Shown here one piece after another: positions 45,169-53,321 of a DNA stretch of 64,000 nucleotides. The stretch's first letter is position 1. Every line of letters starts with the position of its first letter. The position numbers and the translations under genes were made by a program. The DNA lies in contig NZ_CDWI01000010.1 in assembly GCF_001049495.1 (NCBI RefSeq), positions 62,001-126,000 on the forward strand, read 5' to 3'. Source of the stretch: Microbacterium sp. 3J1 (GTDB lineage: Bacteria; Actinomycetota; Actinomycetes; Actinomycetales; Microbacteriaceae). The notes under the pieces were generated by a model. That model did no database searches. It had not been told where the DNA came from and was given only the letters and a program-made list of their open reading frames with translations.

Positions 45169-46049
45169 GACTGTTCCTTGCGGTCGGGAGAGCTGTCGGC
45201 AGACGTGGAGAGGATGCGGGCGGCGAAGCGGTCGATGGACGCCGCCGCTCCGGGGTGGTCGGGCTGGTTGAGGTGGCCGTGACGGGTGCCCGGCTCGGTG
45301 GAGATGTCGACGTCGACGCCGGCGGCGCGCAGCGCGACGGCGAAGGCCTCGCCCGAGACACGCAGCTCGTCGACCTCGCCGGTGATCATGATGGTCGAGG
45401 GGAAGCCCGCGAGATCGGCGACGGATGCGATGCCGGGCACCGCGTACATGTCGGCGCCGTCGACAGCGGCGCCGAGGTAGTTCTCGTACATGCCGCGTAC
45501 CTGGTCTGGGCCGAAGACGTCGGCCTCCGGATCGGCGTCGAGGGCGGCGCGGAGCGCGGCATCCGGCGATCCCTGCACGGCATGGAGCGTCGGGTATGCG
45601 AGCACCGCGACGGCGGGCACGGGGCCGCCGATGTGGCTGAGCCGGAGGGCGGCGCCGGTGGCGAGATTCGCGCCGGCGGACGCGCCGCCGATCGCCCACG
45701 GTCCGCGAGCGAGGCCGGACGCCACGGCCCAGCGGAACGCGGACTCCACCTCCTCCGACGCGACGGGGTAGTGCACGCCGTCGCGCTCGGGGGCGTCGGC
45801 GGAGAGAGCCGAGGTGCGCGGGAAAGGCGCCAGCGCGTAGTCCACGGACACGACGAGGATGCCGCGGTCGGCGAGGCTGCGGGCCACCCAGTCGGCCTCG
45901 GGCATGTCGATCTCTCCGGCGGCGAATCCGCCGCCGTGCGCCCAGACGAGGCCGGGCCCTGCAGGCGCTGCCGGCTCGTACACCCGCACGCGGAGCGGGC
46001 CGTGCGGGCCGTCGAGAACGCGATCGCTCACGGCATCCGTTCCTTCCAT
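45165..46049 (-). CDS. Alpha/beta hydrolase (HSL-type esterase)
   Basis: A 294-residue cytoplasmic esterase. The oxyanion motif HGGG (about 39-42), nucleophile motif GASAG, an acid in ITGEVDELR and the catalytic His in TRHGHLNQ are all present. Its position inside the rhamnose operon, overlapping rhaDE by four bases, suggests it removes acyl groups from imported rhamnose derivatives; this is inferred. The ATG at 46049 lies 64 bases after rhaI, across a strong hairpin. Confidence 0.8.
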   Translation of the reverse strand: MEGTDAVSDRVLDGPHGPLRVRVYEPAAPAGPGLVWAHGGGFAAGEIDMPEADWVARSLADRGILVVSVDYALAPFPRTSALSADAPERDGVHYPVASEEVESAFRWAVASGLARGPWAIGGASAGANLATGAALRLSHIGGPVPAVAVLAYPTLHAVQGSPDAALRAALDADPEADVFGPDQVRGMYENYLGAAVDGADMYAVPGIASVADLAGFPSTIMITGEVDELRVSGEAFAVALRAAGVDVDISTEPGTRHGHLNQPDHPGAAASIDRFAARILSTSADSSPDRKEQS

Positions 46050-46070
46050 GTGGTGCGAGCCGGAGAGGTC

Positions 46071-46104
46071 GTCGGGGTGCGGGGATCGGCTCCCGCACCC
46101 CGAC
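46071..46104 (-). terminator. Intra-operon hairpin between rhaI and the esterase gene
   Basis: GTCGGGGTGCGGG (46071-46083) pairs with CCCGCACCCCGAC (46092-46104), 13 bp with an 8-base loop and no T run. It may cause partial termination or protect the rhaM-rhaI message end. Confidence 0.6.
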
Positions 46105-46113
46105 GGGCCAGGG

Positions 46114-47280
46114 TCAGGCGCCCCAGCCGGCCTGCACGCCGCCGACGCGGTCGGCGGCGATCTTCTGCTGGTAGCCGGACTCGGCGTACGCCTTCATCGG
46201 GTCGGCGGCGAGGCCACGCGACTCGCGCCACTCGGCGAGGGCGGGGCGCACGTCCGTGTAGAACGCGTCCATGAAGACGGCATTGGCGGCGAGCACATCG
46301 CCCGACTTCTGCGCCGCGGTCAGCGCGTCACGATCGACGAGCAGAGCGCGGGCGGTCATCTCCTGCACGTTGAGCACCGAGCGGATCTGCCCGGGGATCT
46401 TGTCCTCGACGTTGTGGCACTGGTCGAGCATGAACGCGACGTCGGGGTTGTTGAGGCCACCGCCCCGGATGACCTCGAAGAGGATGCGGAACAGCTGGAA
46501 CGGGTCGGCGGCGCCCACGATGAGGTCGTCGTCGGCGTAGAAGCGCGAGTTGAAGTCGAACGACCCCAGCTTGCCGAGGCGCAGCAGCTGCATGACGATG
46601 AACTCGATGTTGGTTCCGGGGGCGTGGTGACCCGTGTCCAGGCACACCATCGCCTTGTCGCCGAGCGACGAGACCTGGGCGTACGACGTGCCCCAGTCGG
46701 GAACATCGGTGTGGTAGAACGCCGGCTCGAAGAACTTGTACTCGAGCACGAGGCGCTGATCGTCGCCCAGGCGCGCGTAGATCTGCTGCAGCGACTCCTG
46801 CAGGCGGTCCTGACGACCCCGCAGGTCGGCCTGCCCGGGATAGTTCGAGCCCTCGGCGAGCCAGATCTTCAGGTCGCGGCTGCCCGTGGCGTCCATCACG
46901 TCGATGCAGGCGAGGTGATGGTCGATCGCCTTCTGGCGGATCGACGCGTCTTCGTGCGTCAGGGCACCGAACTTGTAGTCGTCGTCCTGGAAGGTGTTCG
47001 AGTTGATCGTGCCCAGCTCCACACCGAGGTCTTCCGCGTACGTGCGGAGGTCGGAGAACGAGTCGACGAGGTCCCACGGGATGTGCAGCGCGACCGAGGG
47101 AGCGAGCGCCGTGTACTTGTTGACCTGCGCGGCATCGGCGATCTTCTCCCACGGGTCGCGCGGGGTCCCGGGCGTGCCGAACACCTTGAAGCGGGTGCCG
47201 GAGTTGCCGAACGCCCAGCTGGGGAGCTCGATGCCCTGCTGCTCGAGAGCGGCCAGGTGGTCGGAGGAGAGGATGCTCAT
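46114..47280 (-). CDS. rhaI: L-rhamnose isomerase
   Basis: A 388-residue metal-dependent isomerase of the RhaI (Pseudomonas/Streptomyces) type, converting L-rhamnose to L-rhamnulose. The metal ligands lie in LEYKFFEPAFYHTD, VCLDTGHHAPGTN and the FDFNSRFYADDDL region. It is unrelated in sequence to E. coli RhaA. The ATG overlaps rhaM by four bases. Confidence 0.92.
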   Translation of the reverse strand: MSILSSDHLAALEQQGIELPSWAFGNSGTRFKVFGTPGTPRDPWEKIADAAQVNKYTALAPSVALHIPWDLVDSFSDLRTYAEDLGVELGTINSNTFQDDDYKFGALTHEDASIRQKAIDHHLACIDVMDATGSRDLKIWLAEGSNYPGQADLRGRQDRLQESLQQIYARLGDDQRLVLEYKFFEPAFYHTDVPDWGTSYAQVSSLGDKAMVCLDTGHHAPGTNIEFIVMQLLRLGKLGSFDFNSRFYADDDLIVGAADPFQLFRILFEVIRGGGLNNPDVAFMLDQCHNVEDKIPGQIRSVLNVQEMTARALLVDRDALTAAQKSGDVLAANAVFMDAFYTDVRPALAEWRESRGLAADPMKAYAESGYQQKIAADRVGGVQAGWGA

Positions 47281-47678
47281 GGGGCACTGCCTTCGTTGTC
47301 GTCGCGGGTGTCGTCGTCGGATGCGTCGGATGATGCGGGCTCGCCGACGGCGGCGAGCTGGTCTTCGAGGTGGAACACCTCGGTGAGCGCGGTGGCCGCC
47401 TGGTCGGGCCGGCCCTCGAGACCGACGAAGAAACGTCCCATCTCGGCTTCCCAGCGGGCGGCGATGGGGGAGGCGGCGAGGTACGCCTGCGCCGCCGCGT
47501 CGTCATCGGTCTCGTAGTAGCCGATGAGGGTGCCTCCTCCGCCGAGGAAGAGCGTGTAGTTCCGGCGCCCGGCGGCGGCGATCTCCGCCAGCATCTCGGG
47601 CCGGACCGGCGAGTGCCGGGCGAGATACTCGTCGAGCAGCTCGGGTCGCACCTGAAGCTGGAAGGCGACGCGGGTCAT
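47277..47678 (-). CDS. rhaM: L-rhamnose mutarotase
   Basis: A 133-residue protein that interconverts alpha and beta anomers of L-rhamnose. FQLQVRPELLDEYLARH with the catalytic His, and NYTLFL...LIGYYE match the family. The last 25 residues form an acidic Ser/Asp tail beyond the usual length of about 104. It is the first gene of the catabolic operon, directly behind a strong promoter and a LacI-type operator. Confidence 0.9.
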   Translation of the reverse strand: MTRVAFQLQVRPELLDEYLARHSPVRPEMLAEIAAAGRRNYTLFLGGGGTLIGYYETDDDAAAQAYLAASPIAARWEAEMGRFFVGLEGRPDQAATALTEVFHLEDQLAAVGEPASSDASDDDTRDDNEGSAP

Positions 47679-47706
47679 CGGGGTTCTCTCTTCATCGAGC
47701 GGGTAT

Positions 47707-47718
47707 TGAATCGTTTCA
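47707..47718. promoter_or_regulatory. Rhamnose LacI operator 2
   Basis: TGAATCGTTTCA differs at one base from the perfect palindrome before the importer. Its centre lies about 20 bases downstream of the -10, as at the importer. Confidence 0.72.
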
Positions 47719-47732
47719 TAGCTGGTGATCTC

Positions 47733-47761
47733 AGGTTAGACACGGCGTCTCCCTCTGTCAA
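47733..47761 (-). promoter_or_regulatory. Promoter of the rhamnose catabolic operon
   Basis: On the minus strand TTGACA (47761-47756), 17 bases, TAACCT (47738-47733): a consensus -35 with correct spacing. Confidence 0.75.
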
Positions 47762-47792
47762 GCGAGCGTCGACCGTCCGGCTCGGGCGGTGG

Positions 47793-48758
47793 TCAGAGGG
47801 CGGCGACCACGGCGTTGTCCAGCTCGTCGGCGTCGACTCCGGGGCGCGAGGCCGCGTTGGTGAGCAGCACCCAGCAGACGCCCGCTCCCGGATGCACCCA
47901 GAACTCGGTGCCGGCCCATCCGCCGTGACCGTACACGTCCCGGTCGATCAGCCCGGGCGCGCGGGTGCGCAGGTTGAACGTGAGACCCCAGTCCTGTCCT
48001 CGTCCCGCCGGATACGGATCGAGACGGGGGATGTCGCCGGTCAGCGGCGTCAGCATCATGCGCAGGCCGGCCGGCGTGAGGATCCCGCCGCGCGCTCCGT
48101 CGCCGATGCGGAGCAGCTCGCTGCCGATGCGGAGAAGGTCGTCGGCGGTGCCGAGGAGTCCTGCTCCGGGAGCGCGCGTGGCGTGAAAGCGCTCGAGGTC
48201 GACGCCGCCGGCAGCTGCGTCGGGCACCCCGATCGAGTCGCCCGGGTCGAGAGTGAGCCCGGTCGCGCCGAGCGACGTCGCCCACTCCGTCGTGCCCACA
48301 TCCCAACTGACGCCGGTCGCGTGCTGGATCAGCGCGGCGATGCCCTCGAAGGCGATCGTCGAGTAGCGGGATGCCGAGCCGGCGGCGAAGTCGCGCCCGG
48401 CCGAGAGCAGCTCGTCGCGCAGCGGGAGCGCGGTGTCGAGAGGCGGCTCGGCGATGCCGGACGTGTGCGAGGCGAGGTGCCGCAGCCTCACGACATCGTC
48501 CCGCGACGCGCCGAACGTCGGGAGGGCGTCGGTGAGGGGAGTGTTCGGAGTGAGGAGTCCGCGCTCGATCGCCCGTGCGGCGGTGATGCCGGTCAGCGCC
48601 TTCGTGATGGAGAAGAGCGGATAGAGGGCATCCGTCGACGCCCCGAAGCCGTCGAGGGCCACCGTGCCGTCCGCGGTCGCGATCCCGAGCACGGCGGTGG
48701 GCAGGCGCCCCGATTCCACGTGGCGGCGGGTCCAGTCGAACGCGGCATCGAAGGTCAT
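47793..48758 (-). CDS. Class C beta-lactamase-like serine hydrolase
   Basis: A 321-residue protein of the beta-lactamase/esterase EstB family. The Ser-x-x-Lys motif is SITK (about 50-53), Tyr is in SRYSTIAFEG, and the third element is HGGWAGTEFW. There is no signal peptide, so a cytoplasmic esterase or amidase is more likely than antibiotic resistance. GGGAGA precedes the ATG. Whether it takes part in sugar metabolism is open; it sits between the rhamnose operon and an ABC exporter. Confidence 0.82.
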   Translation of the reverse strand: MTFDAAFDWTRRHVESGRLPTAVLGIATADGTVALDGFGASTDALYPLFSITKALTGITAARAIERGLLTPNTPLTDALPTFGASRDDVVRLRHLASHTSGIAEPPLDTALPLRDELLSAGRDFAAGSASRYSTIAFEGIAALIQHATGVSWDVGTTEWATSLGATGLTLDPGDSIGVPDAAAGGVDLERFHATRAPGAGLLGTADDLLRIGSELLRIGDGARGGILTPAGLRMMLTPLTGDIPRLDPYPAGRGQDWGLTFNLRTRAPGLIDRDVYGHGGWAGTEFWVHPGAGVCWVLLTNAASRPGVDADELDNAVVAAL

Positions 48759-48813
48759 ATCGTCTCCCGAGGGTTTCGTCGGCTCGACGCTTCCGCGTCG
48801 ACGACGGTGACTC

Positions 48814-48819
48814 TACGAT
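48814..48819 (+). promoter_or_regulatory. -10 box, leaderless (ABC exporter)
   Basis: TACGAT lies six bases upstream of the ATG at 48826. Confidence 0.45.
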
Positions 48820-48825
48820 AGGAGC

Positions 48826-50601
48826 ATGGCACAGAAAGCGCTTTCCCGCACGAGCGGACTGATCGACGGGCAGCATCCCACCCGCTCCGTGCTGCGCCTG
48901 CTCGCGCGTCGACCGTGGCGGCTCGCCTTCGCCATCAGCGCCTTCGCCGTCAAGGAGATCCCGCTGTGGTTCCTGCCGGTCATCACCGCGGCGATCATCG
49001 ACGTCGTGGCGTCGAAAGGCGAGGTCGGTGAGGTGCTGTGGTGGTTCGCGCTCGCCGCGGTGCTGCTGCTGCAGAACTACCCCAACCACCTCATCTACAC
49101 CCGCAACTTCATGACCGTGGTGCGTGACCTCGGCGCCGATCTCCGCAACGCGCTCACGGCGCGACTGCAGAGCCTGTCCATCGGATACCACACGCGGGTG
49201 AGCTCGTCGATCGTGCAGACGAAGGTCGTCCGCGACGTCGAGAACGTCGAGCTCATGCTGCAGCAGGTCACGCATCCGCTCCTCTCGTCGACCATGGTGA
49301 TGCTCGGAGCGCTCGCGATGACCGCCGTCACCGTGCCGCAGTTCCTGCCGGTGTACGCGCTCGCCGTGCCGATCGCCATCGGCATCCGCTGGGGCATGCG
49401 CAACCGCTCGCAGCGGCGCAACGAGGTGTTCCGCCGCGAGATCGAGACGCTCTCGGCGAGGGTCGGGGAGATGGCGTCGCTGATCCCGGTCACCCGTGCG
49501 CACGGCTTGGAGGAGACGGCGATCACGCGCGTGGCCGGCGGTGCCGACGGCGTGCGCAGGGCCGGCCTCGATCTCGACCTCCTCAACGGCCGCGTGGCGT
49601 CGATCTCGTGGGTGGCGATGCAGCTGCTGGGGGTCGCCTGCCTGATGCTCGCTGCCGTGTGCGCGCTCACCGGCTTCCTGCCGATCACCCCCGGCGAGGT
49701 GGTGATGCTGTCGAGCTACTTCACGCTGCTGACCGGCGGGCTCACGCAGCTGCTCATGCTGATACCCGTGGGCGCGCGCGGACTGGAATCCGTGCGATCG
49801 ATCGCCGAGGTGCTGGAGGAGCCCGACATCGAACAGAACTCGGGCAAGCAGGTGGTGTCGGCGGTCAGGGGAGAGATCGTTCTCGAGTCCGCAACGCACC
49901 GGTACGCGGATGCCGACGACGACGCGCTGCACGACATCGGCCTCCGCATCGAGCCGGGGGAGACGGTCGCATTCGTGGGCTCCTCGGGCTCGGGCAAGTC
50001 CACGCTGCTCAATCTCGTGCTCGGCTTCGTGCGTCCGACGAGCGGTCGCATCCTGCTCGACGGGCAGGACATGCAGCAGCTCGATCTGCGCAGCGTCCGC
50101 CGGTCCGTGTCGGTGGTGCCCCAGGAGTCCGTGCTGTTCGAGGGCTCGATCTTCGACAACATCGCGTACGGCATGCCCGATGTCACGCCCGAACGCGTGG
50201 AGCGCGCTCTGCGCGATGCGAACGCCTGGGAGTTCGTGCGCGAGCAGGCCCAGGGATGGCACACGGTGGTCGGCGAGCGCGGGGCGCGACTGTCGGGTGG
50301 GCAGCGCCAGCGGCTGGCCATCGCCAGAGCGCTGGTGCGCGACCCGCGGATCCTGCTCCTCGACGAGGCGACGAGCGCCCTCGACCCCGAGTCCGAGGGT
50401 CTGGTGAAGGAGGCGCTCGAACGCCTCATGCGCGGCCGCACCACGCTGGTCGTCGCACACCGTCTGACAACGATCCGTCAGGCAGATCGCATCGTCGTCC
50501 TCGAGCGCGGTCGCATCGTGGAGCAGGGGTCGCACGACGAGCTGCTCGCCGCCGACGGGCGATACGCTCGGCTGCACCTGGTGCAGAACGGCATGCGATG
50601 A
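48826..50601 (+). CDS. ABC exporter, fused permease and ATPase
   Basis: A 591-residue half-transporter that should work as a homodimer. Six transmembrane helices (about 25-310) are followed by the ATPase domain: Walker A GSSGSGKST (about 385-393), signature LSGGQRQR, Walker B ILLLDEATSALD and the H-loop VVAHRL. The substrate is unknown. TACGAT six bases before the ATG suggests leaderless initiation, and GAAAGCGCTTTC in codons 3-7 is a perfect LacI-type palindrome. A Gfo/Idh gene follows after 40 bases. Confidence 0.88.
   Translation: MAQKALSRTSGLIDGQHPTRSVLRLLARRPWRLAFAISAFAVKEIPLWFLPVITAAIIDVVASKGEVGEVLWWFALAAVLLLQNYPNHLIYTRNFMTVVRDLGADLRNALTARLQSLSIGYHTRVSSSIVQTKVVRDVENVELMLQQVTHPLLSSTMVMLGALAMTAVTVPQFLPVYALAVPIAIGIRWGMRNRSQRRNEVFRREIETLSARVGEMASLIPVTRAHGLEETAITRVAGGADGVRRAGLDLDLLNGRVASISWVAMQLLGVACLMLAAVCALTGFLPITPGEVVMLSSYFTLLTGGLTQLLMLIPVGARGLESVRSIAEVLEEPDIEQNSGKQVVSAVRGEIVLESATHRYADADDDALHDIGLRIEPGETVAFVGSSGSGKSTLLNLVLGFVRPTSGRILLDGQDMQQLDLRSVRRSVSVVPQESVLFEGSIFDNIAYGMPDVTPERVERALRDANAWEFVREQAQGWHTVVGERGARLSGGQRQRLAIARALVRDPRILLLDEATSALDPESEGLVKEALERLMRGRTTLVVAHRLTTIRQADRIVVLERGRIVEQGSHDELLAADGRYARLHLVQNGMR
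48834..48845. promoter_or_regulatory. Palindrome GAAAGCGCTTTC at the start of the exporter gene
   Basis: A perfect 12-base palindrome of LacI/CcpA type, centred about 14 bases after the predicted transcription start, within the coding sequence. Followed by CCC, as in the sites at 34.9 and 51.9 kb. Confidence 0.5.
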
Positions 50602-50641
50602 CCCCGCGAACGCTCGCACAGTCCTGTCCTGAGGAGAACCG

Positions 50642-51733
50642 ATGACATCCGAGAAGACCCTCCGCGCCGTGCTCGTCGGCACCGGCGCCGTGGCGAACGC
50701 GCATGCGCGCGCCGTCGACGCCTACCCGCGGGCCGAGCTCGTCGCCGTGGCCGATCTCAGCCACGAGAAGGCCCGCGAGTTCGCGTCGCGGTACGGCATC
50801 GCCGCGGCCTACGACGACCTCGACGCGATGCTCGCCGAGGAGCGGCCCGACGTCGTGCTCGTATGCACCCCACCCGGCCCGCATCGCGCTCAGACGCTGG
50901 CCGCCTTCGCCTCCGGCGCCCACGTGATCGTCGAGAAGCCGCCGGCACCGTCGCTCGACGAGCTCGACGACATGCGCGCCGCCGCTGCGGCGGCGGACCG
51001 CGAGCTCGCGGTGGTCTTCCAGCAGCGCACCGGCACGGCGGCCGCCCACGTCCGAGCGCTGCTGCAGTCCGGGGCGCTCGGGCGCCCGCTCGTCGCGATG
51101 TGCCAGACGCTGTGGTTCCGCGACGCCGAGTACTTCGCGGTGCCGTGGCGCGGCCGATGGGAGACGGAGGGCGGCGGCACGACGCTCGGCCACGGCATCC
51201 ACCAGCTCGACCTCCTCGCGCATCTGCTCGGGGACTGGGCGTCGGTGCAGGGGCGCCTGTGGCGGCTGGATCGCGAGACCGAGACGGAGGATGCCTCGAC
51301 CGCGACCATCCTCTTCGAGCAGGGGGCGGTCGCACAGGTGATCACGAGCGCGGTCTCGCCGCGTGAGACGAGCTCGATCCGCATCGACACCCAGAAGGCC
51401 ACGGTGACGGTGGACCACCTGTACGGACATGGCCACGACGACTGGCGCATCACGCCGGCTCCGGGCTTCGAGGCCGAGGCCGAGGGGTGGGGGTTCCCGG
51501 AGTCCGAGGAGCGCAGTGACCACGAGCCTCTGCTGCGCGATGTGTTCGACGCCCTTCTCGACGGCAGGCCGCTGCCCCCGACGGCGGATGCTCCCGCGCG
51601 GTCGCTCGAGCTGGTCGCCGCGATCTACGCGTCGGCGGCGGCCGACGGGGCCGTGATCACGCCGAGCGATCTCGCCCGGCATCCGACCCATCGCGCGGGG
51701 TTCGAGAGCCCCGTCACCGATCTGCGGCGGTAG
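50642..51733 (+). CDS. Gfo/Idh/MocA family oxidoreductase
   Basis: A 363-residue NAD(P)-dependent oxidoreductase. The Rossmann motif GTGAVANAHARAV (about 13-25) and EKPPAPSLDEL with the catalytic lysine are present; GHGIHQLDLL holds the conserved His. GAGGAG precedes the ATG. It lies in line with the exporter upstream and the MalEFG-type importer downstream, from which a promoter separates it. The substrate is unknown, presumably a sugar brought in by the importer. Confidence 0.85.
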   Translation: MTSEKTLRAVLVGTGAVANAHARAVDAYPRAELVAVADLSHEKAREFASRYGIAAAYDDLDAMLAEERPDVVLVCTPPGPHRAQTLAAFASGAHVIVEKPPAPSLDELDDMRAAAAAADRELAVVFQQRTGTAAAHVRALLQSGALGRPLVAMCQTLWFRDAEYFAVPWRGRWETEGGGTTLGHGIHQLDLLAHLLGDWASVQGRLWRLDRETETEDASTATILFEQGAVAQVITSAVSPRETSSIRIDTQKATVTVDHLYGHGHDDWRITPAPGFEAEAEGWGFPESEERSDHEPLLRDVFDALLDGRPLPPTADAPARSLELVAAIYASAAADGAVITPSDLARHPTHRAGFESPVTDLRR

Positions 51734-51825
51734 GCGGCACCGATCCGGATCGGTGTGCGGCGATCCTCGTGAGAGGATCGAGGGCGGAACGGTAATCGAT
51801 GTAATCCACCCTTCCCGATTGCCGG

Positions 51826-51854
51826 TTGCGAAACGTTTCAATCTGGTCTAGCGT
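51826..51854 (+). promoter_or_regulatory. Promoter of the MalEFG-type importer
   Basis: TTGCGA (51826-51831), 17 bases, TAGCGT (51849-51854). The palindrome GAAACGTTTC (51830-51839) lies between the two boxes. Confidence 0.6.
51829..51840. promoter_or_regulatory. LacI-type operator in the importer promoter
   Basis: CGAAACGTTTCA contains the perfect 10-base palindrome GAAACGTTTC. It resembles the rhamnose sites (TGAATCGATTCA) but with A/T swapped at the inner positions. It likely binds the LacI protein encoded at 55.9 kb. Confidence 0.6.
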
Positions 51855-51860
51855 GCAGGT

Positions 51861-51872
51861 AAGCGTTTTCCC
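51861..51872. promoter_or_regulatory. Second operator-like site AAGCGTTTTCCC
   Basis: It differs at one base from AAACGTTTTCCC in the operator before the uronate operon (34861-34872). It lies just after the predicted transcription start of the importer. Confidence 0.45.
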
Positions 51873-51958
51873 TGCACCCGTGGAGACCGCATCGCATGAC
51901 ATGGACAGAGACGTTCCGCGGCTCAGCCGAACGAGGACGTTCACCAGAGAGGACAACG

Positions 51959-53257
51959 ATGTTCAGCAAGAAGCGTCTGGCGGCCGCAGCGGCCGTCGCG
52001 ACCAGTGCGGCGCTGGTTCTGGCCGGCTGCGCCGGTGGCGGCGCCCCCGAGGGCGACCCCACCTACGACCCCGACGAGAAGGTCACCCTCGATCTCGCGT
52101 TCTGGGGCAACGACGTCCGTGCCGACCTGTACAACCAGGCGATCGAGGCGTTCAACGAGGAGTACCCCAACATCACGGTGAACGCGACCTTCCTCGGGTT
52201 CCCGGAGTTCTGGGAGAAGCGTCAGACCGAAGCCGCCGGCGGCGGGCTCCCCGACGTGATGCAGTTCGACTACTCGTACCTGCGTCAGTACTCCGAGAAC
52301 GGGCTGCTGCTCGACCTCGAGCCCTACCTCGGCAGCATCATCGAGACCGAGCCGCTCGCGCAGAACATCCTCGACATCGGCGTCGTGAACGACACCACCT
52401 ACGGCATCACCACGTCGACCAACGCGTGGGGCATCTTCACGAACCCGGCCCTGCTCGAGACCGCGGGCGTCGAGGAGTTCGCCGGCGGCGACTGGGCCGA
52501 CTACAACGACTGGGTCGCCGAGGTCACCGAAGCCGGCGGCGGCGCGTTCTGGGGCGGCTCGGACTACACGGGTCGCATCCAGAACCTCGAGCTGCAGCTG
52601 CGCAGCGAGGGCAAGAACCTCTTCGACGAGGATGGCACGCCCGGCTTCGACGAAGAGCGCCTCGCCGAGTTCTGGGAAGAGGGAGCGGAGGCCCGCGACG
52701 GCGGAACCGTCGTCCCCCAGCAGGTCGTCGAGGAGCTCACCCCCCTCACCGCCTTCGATGCGGCGAAGAACGCCAGCGAGCTGACCTGGGACAACTTCGG
52801 CGCCGGCTACCTCGGGAACCTCGGCGAGGGCTACAGCGAGCTGGGCCTCGTCGCACCGCCGGTCACGGAGGAGGGCGCGAAGGACCTCTACCTGAAGCCC
52901 TCGATGCTCCACTCCATCTCGGCGAAGACCGATCACCCCGAGGCCGCGGCCACCCTCGTGAACTTCCTCGTGAACTCGCCCGAGTCGGGGGAGATCTTCG
53001 GAACGAACCGCGGCCTCCCGGCATCCGAGACCGCGCTCGAGGCCGCTGACCTCGACCCGCTCAGCGAGCAGGTCAAGGCCTACGAGGAGTCCATCGCCGA
53101 CCGCCTCGGTGACGCGCCTCCGGTGCCGATCGTCGGCTACGGCACGCTCGAGGAGAAGTTCCGTCAGCTCGGCACGGAGCTGAACTTCGGCACCATCACG
53201 GTCGACGAGGCCGTCTCGCAGTTCTTCTCCGAGATGGACGTCGTTCTCAACCAGTGA
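51959..53257 (+). CDS. Sugar ABC importer binding lipoprotein
   Basis: A 432-residue solute-binding lipoprotein of the MalE-like (SBP_bac_1) family: lipobox LVLAGC, then LAFWGNDVRADLYNQAIEAF and GGGLPDVMQFDYSYLRQYSENGLLLDLEPY. The ATG at 51959 with GAGAGG upstream is preferred to an in-frame ATG 21 codons earlier that lacks a signal-peptide layout. First gene of an importer operon. The ligand is probably an oligosaccharide but not determinable. Confidence 0.88.
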   Translation: MFSKKRLAAAAAVATSAALVLAGCAGGGAPEGDPTYDPDEKVTLDLAFWGNDVRADLYNQAIEAFNEEYPNITVNATFLGFPEFWEKRQTEAAGGGLPDVMQFDYSYLRQYSENGLLLDLEPYLGSIIETEPLAQNILDIGVVNDTTYGITTSTNAWGIFTNPALLETAGVEEFAGGDWADYNDWVAEVTEAGGGAFWGGSDYTGRIQNLELQLRSEGKNLFDEDGTPGFDEERLAEFWEEGAEARDGGTVVPQQVVEELTPLTAFDAAKNASELTWDNFGAGYLGNLGEGYSELGLVAPPVTEEGAKDLYLKPSMLHSISAKTDHPEAAATLVNFLVNSPESGEIFGTNRGLPASETALEAADLDPLSEQVKAYEESIADRLGDAPPVPIVGYGTLEEKFRQLGTELNFGTITVDEAVSQFFSEMDVVLNQ

Positions 53258-53321
53258 TTCCTCCGGTGGGCCGGGTCGTCAGGACCCGGCCCACCGGTCC
53301 ACACCGTCGGAAGGAGCCGTC

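Noticed and set aside
43132..46098. Open frame of 988 codons through rhaDE into the esterase gene
   Set aside because: The first 310 codons are Arg/Pro/Gly-rich and antiparallel to no domain; they overlap the esterase gene in another frame. The rhamnulose-1-P aldolase domain starts at 45168.
47793..48758. Beta-lactamase resistance gene
   Set aside because: The Ser-x-x-Lys fold is present, but there is no signal peptide and the third motif is HGG rather than KTG, which fits an esterase-type class C relative.
47758..50682. 974-codon minus-strand frame opposite the ABC exporter and over the serine hydrolase
   Set aside because: Arg/Ala/His-rich shadow of two well-supported genes.
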